DNA from: Streptomyces endophytica
GTDB taxonomy: Bacteria > Actinomycetota > Actinomycetes > Streptomycetales > Streptomycetaceae
Reading direction: 5' to 3'
NCBI RefSeq assembly: GCF_026153355.1
Contig: NZ_CP110636.1
Coordinates: 4,774,001-4,838,000, forward strand
DNA: 64,000 nt
Positions 63,569 to 64,000 of the stretch are shown piece after piece. A model generated the notes under the pieces. It did no database searches. It saw only the letters and a program-made list of their open reading frames with translations, and had not been told where the DNA came from. Both the position numbers and the translations under genes were made by a program. Numbering within the stretch: position 1 is the stretch's first letter; each line of letters starts with the position of its first letter.

Positions 63569-64000
63569 TCACCGGCCGTCGGTGGCCTGGGTGGGGCCGG
63601 GGGCGGCCGGAGCGGGACCGGGGGCGCTCCCGGTGGCCTGGGCCGCGAGCAGGGCCAGGACGCCGCGTACCGCCGCGTCGAACGGCGCCGTGTCGTCGGC
63701 CGCCCTGGCCAGGACGTATCCGCCCTGAACGACGGCCGCGACGGTGGCGGCGACGGCTTCCGGGTCGAGTCCCGCGGCCAGCTCGCCGCGGCGCACCCCC
63801 TCGGTGAGGACCTCGGCGATCCGTTCCTGGAGCCAGCCGAACATCTCGTCCAACGGGGCCCGCAGTTCGGCGCTACGCACCACGTCGCGGTCCTGTGTCA
63901 TCCGCCCGATCGGGCAGCCGCGCAGCACCCGCCGCTCGCGCAGCAGATAGGCCGCCACCCGGTCGTACGCCGCACCGGGAGCGGCCAGGCACTCCTCGGC
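63569..64000 (-). CDS. TetR family transcriptional regulator, C-terminal part
   Basis: At least 143 residues are visible; the N-terminal helix-turn-helix lies beyond the right edge. The reading frame continues without break to 64000 (AEECLAAPGAAYDRVAAYLL). The all-helical ligand domain has CPIGRMTQDRDVVRSAELRA and AVAATVAAVVQGGYVLARAA, which fits TetR_C domains of the LmrA/YxaF type. It lies upstream of the DUF4865/phosphotriesterase pair on the same strand. Confidence 0.8.
   Translation of the reverse strand, partial: AEECLAAPGAAYDRVAAYLLRERRVLRGCPIGRMTQDRDVVRSAELRAPLDEMFGWLQERIAEVLTEGVRRGELAAGLDPEAVAATVAAVVQGGYVLARAADDTAPFDAAVRGVLALLAAQATGSAPGPAPAAPGPTQATDGR

Overview
This window is chromosomal DNA of a Streptomyces or a close relative. 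GC content is very high, GTG and TTG starts are common, and neighbouring genes often overlap by ATGA or GTGA. The gene set is typical of the genus: monomeric NADP isocitrate dehydrogenase, EtfBA, a mycothiol-type maleylpyruvate isomerase family enzyme, a DUF1254 pair, an EccA-like ATPase, an IS481 transposase, and an ABC sugar importer with no ATPase of its own. No rRNA, tRNA, CRISPR array or large biosynthetic cluster was recognised.

Layout. 1-6100 is core-like: two CNNM/TlyC-type CBS proteins, an EccA-like AAA ATPase, a uridine-kinase-like P-loop protein and a secreted C39-type peptidase. 6100-17700 looks accessory and decayed. It holds an integrase remnant, a small secreted protein with a strong terminator, an ABC ATPase remnant next to an FtsX-like permease, an AraC regulator divergent from two DUF1254 genes that flank a HAD remnant, a TTA-containing amidinotransferase gene, and an IS481-family element (16097-17162) inserted into a long palindromic repeat. 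17704-38100 is mostly housekeeping: isocitrate dehydrogenase, VOC and GNAT proteins, a HAD hydrolase, an M56 peptidase, a polar amino-acid ABC importer, a glycerophosphodiesterase, the coupled DUF6421-SDR-threonine aldolase operon, PlsC, a DUF4395/thioredoxin pair, a leader peptide ahead of a flavin reductase, and EtfBA. 38226-50493 has a DUF6986/aldolase-like gene followed by a 30-nt minisatellite, then a carbohydrate region: LacI regulator, divergent ROK kinase, Ser/Thr kinase, alpha-galactosidase, and a substrate-binding protein with two permeases. 50758-64000 holds a P-loop/NUDIX fusion, a second copy of the palindromic repeat, an M20 dipeptidase, a geranylgeranyl-reductase-family flavoprotein, a NarL-type two-component system, an MFS/ROK divergent pair, a phosphotriesterase-family gene, a DUF4865 gene and the end of a TetR gene.

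Two features stand out. First, copies A (15990-17640) and B (51789-52319) of one large composite palindrome share 51 identical bases in the core and have inverted arms built of 50-60 nt tandem units; copy B exactly fills the gap between two convergent genes. Second, six genes (permease 9382, alpha-galactosidase 45959, NUDIX fusion 51700, flavoprotein 54785, MFS about 59500, phosphotriesterase 62885) each appear to have lost one base in a short G or C run. That pattern suggests sequencing error more than biology, so these genes may be intact in the organism.
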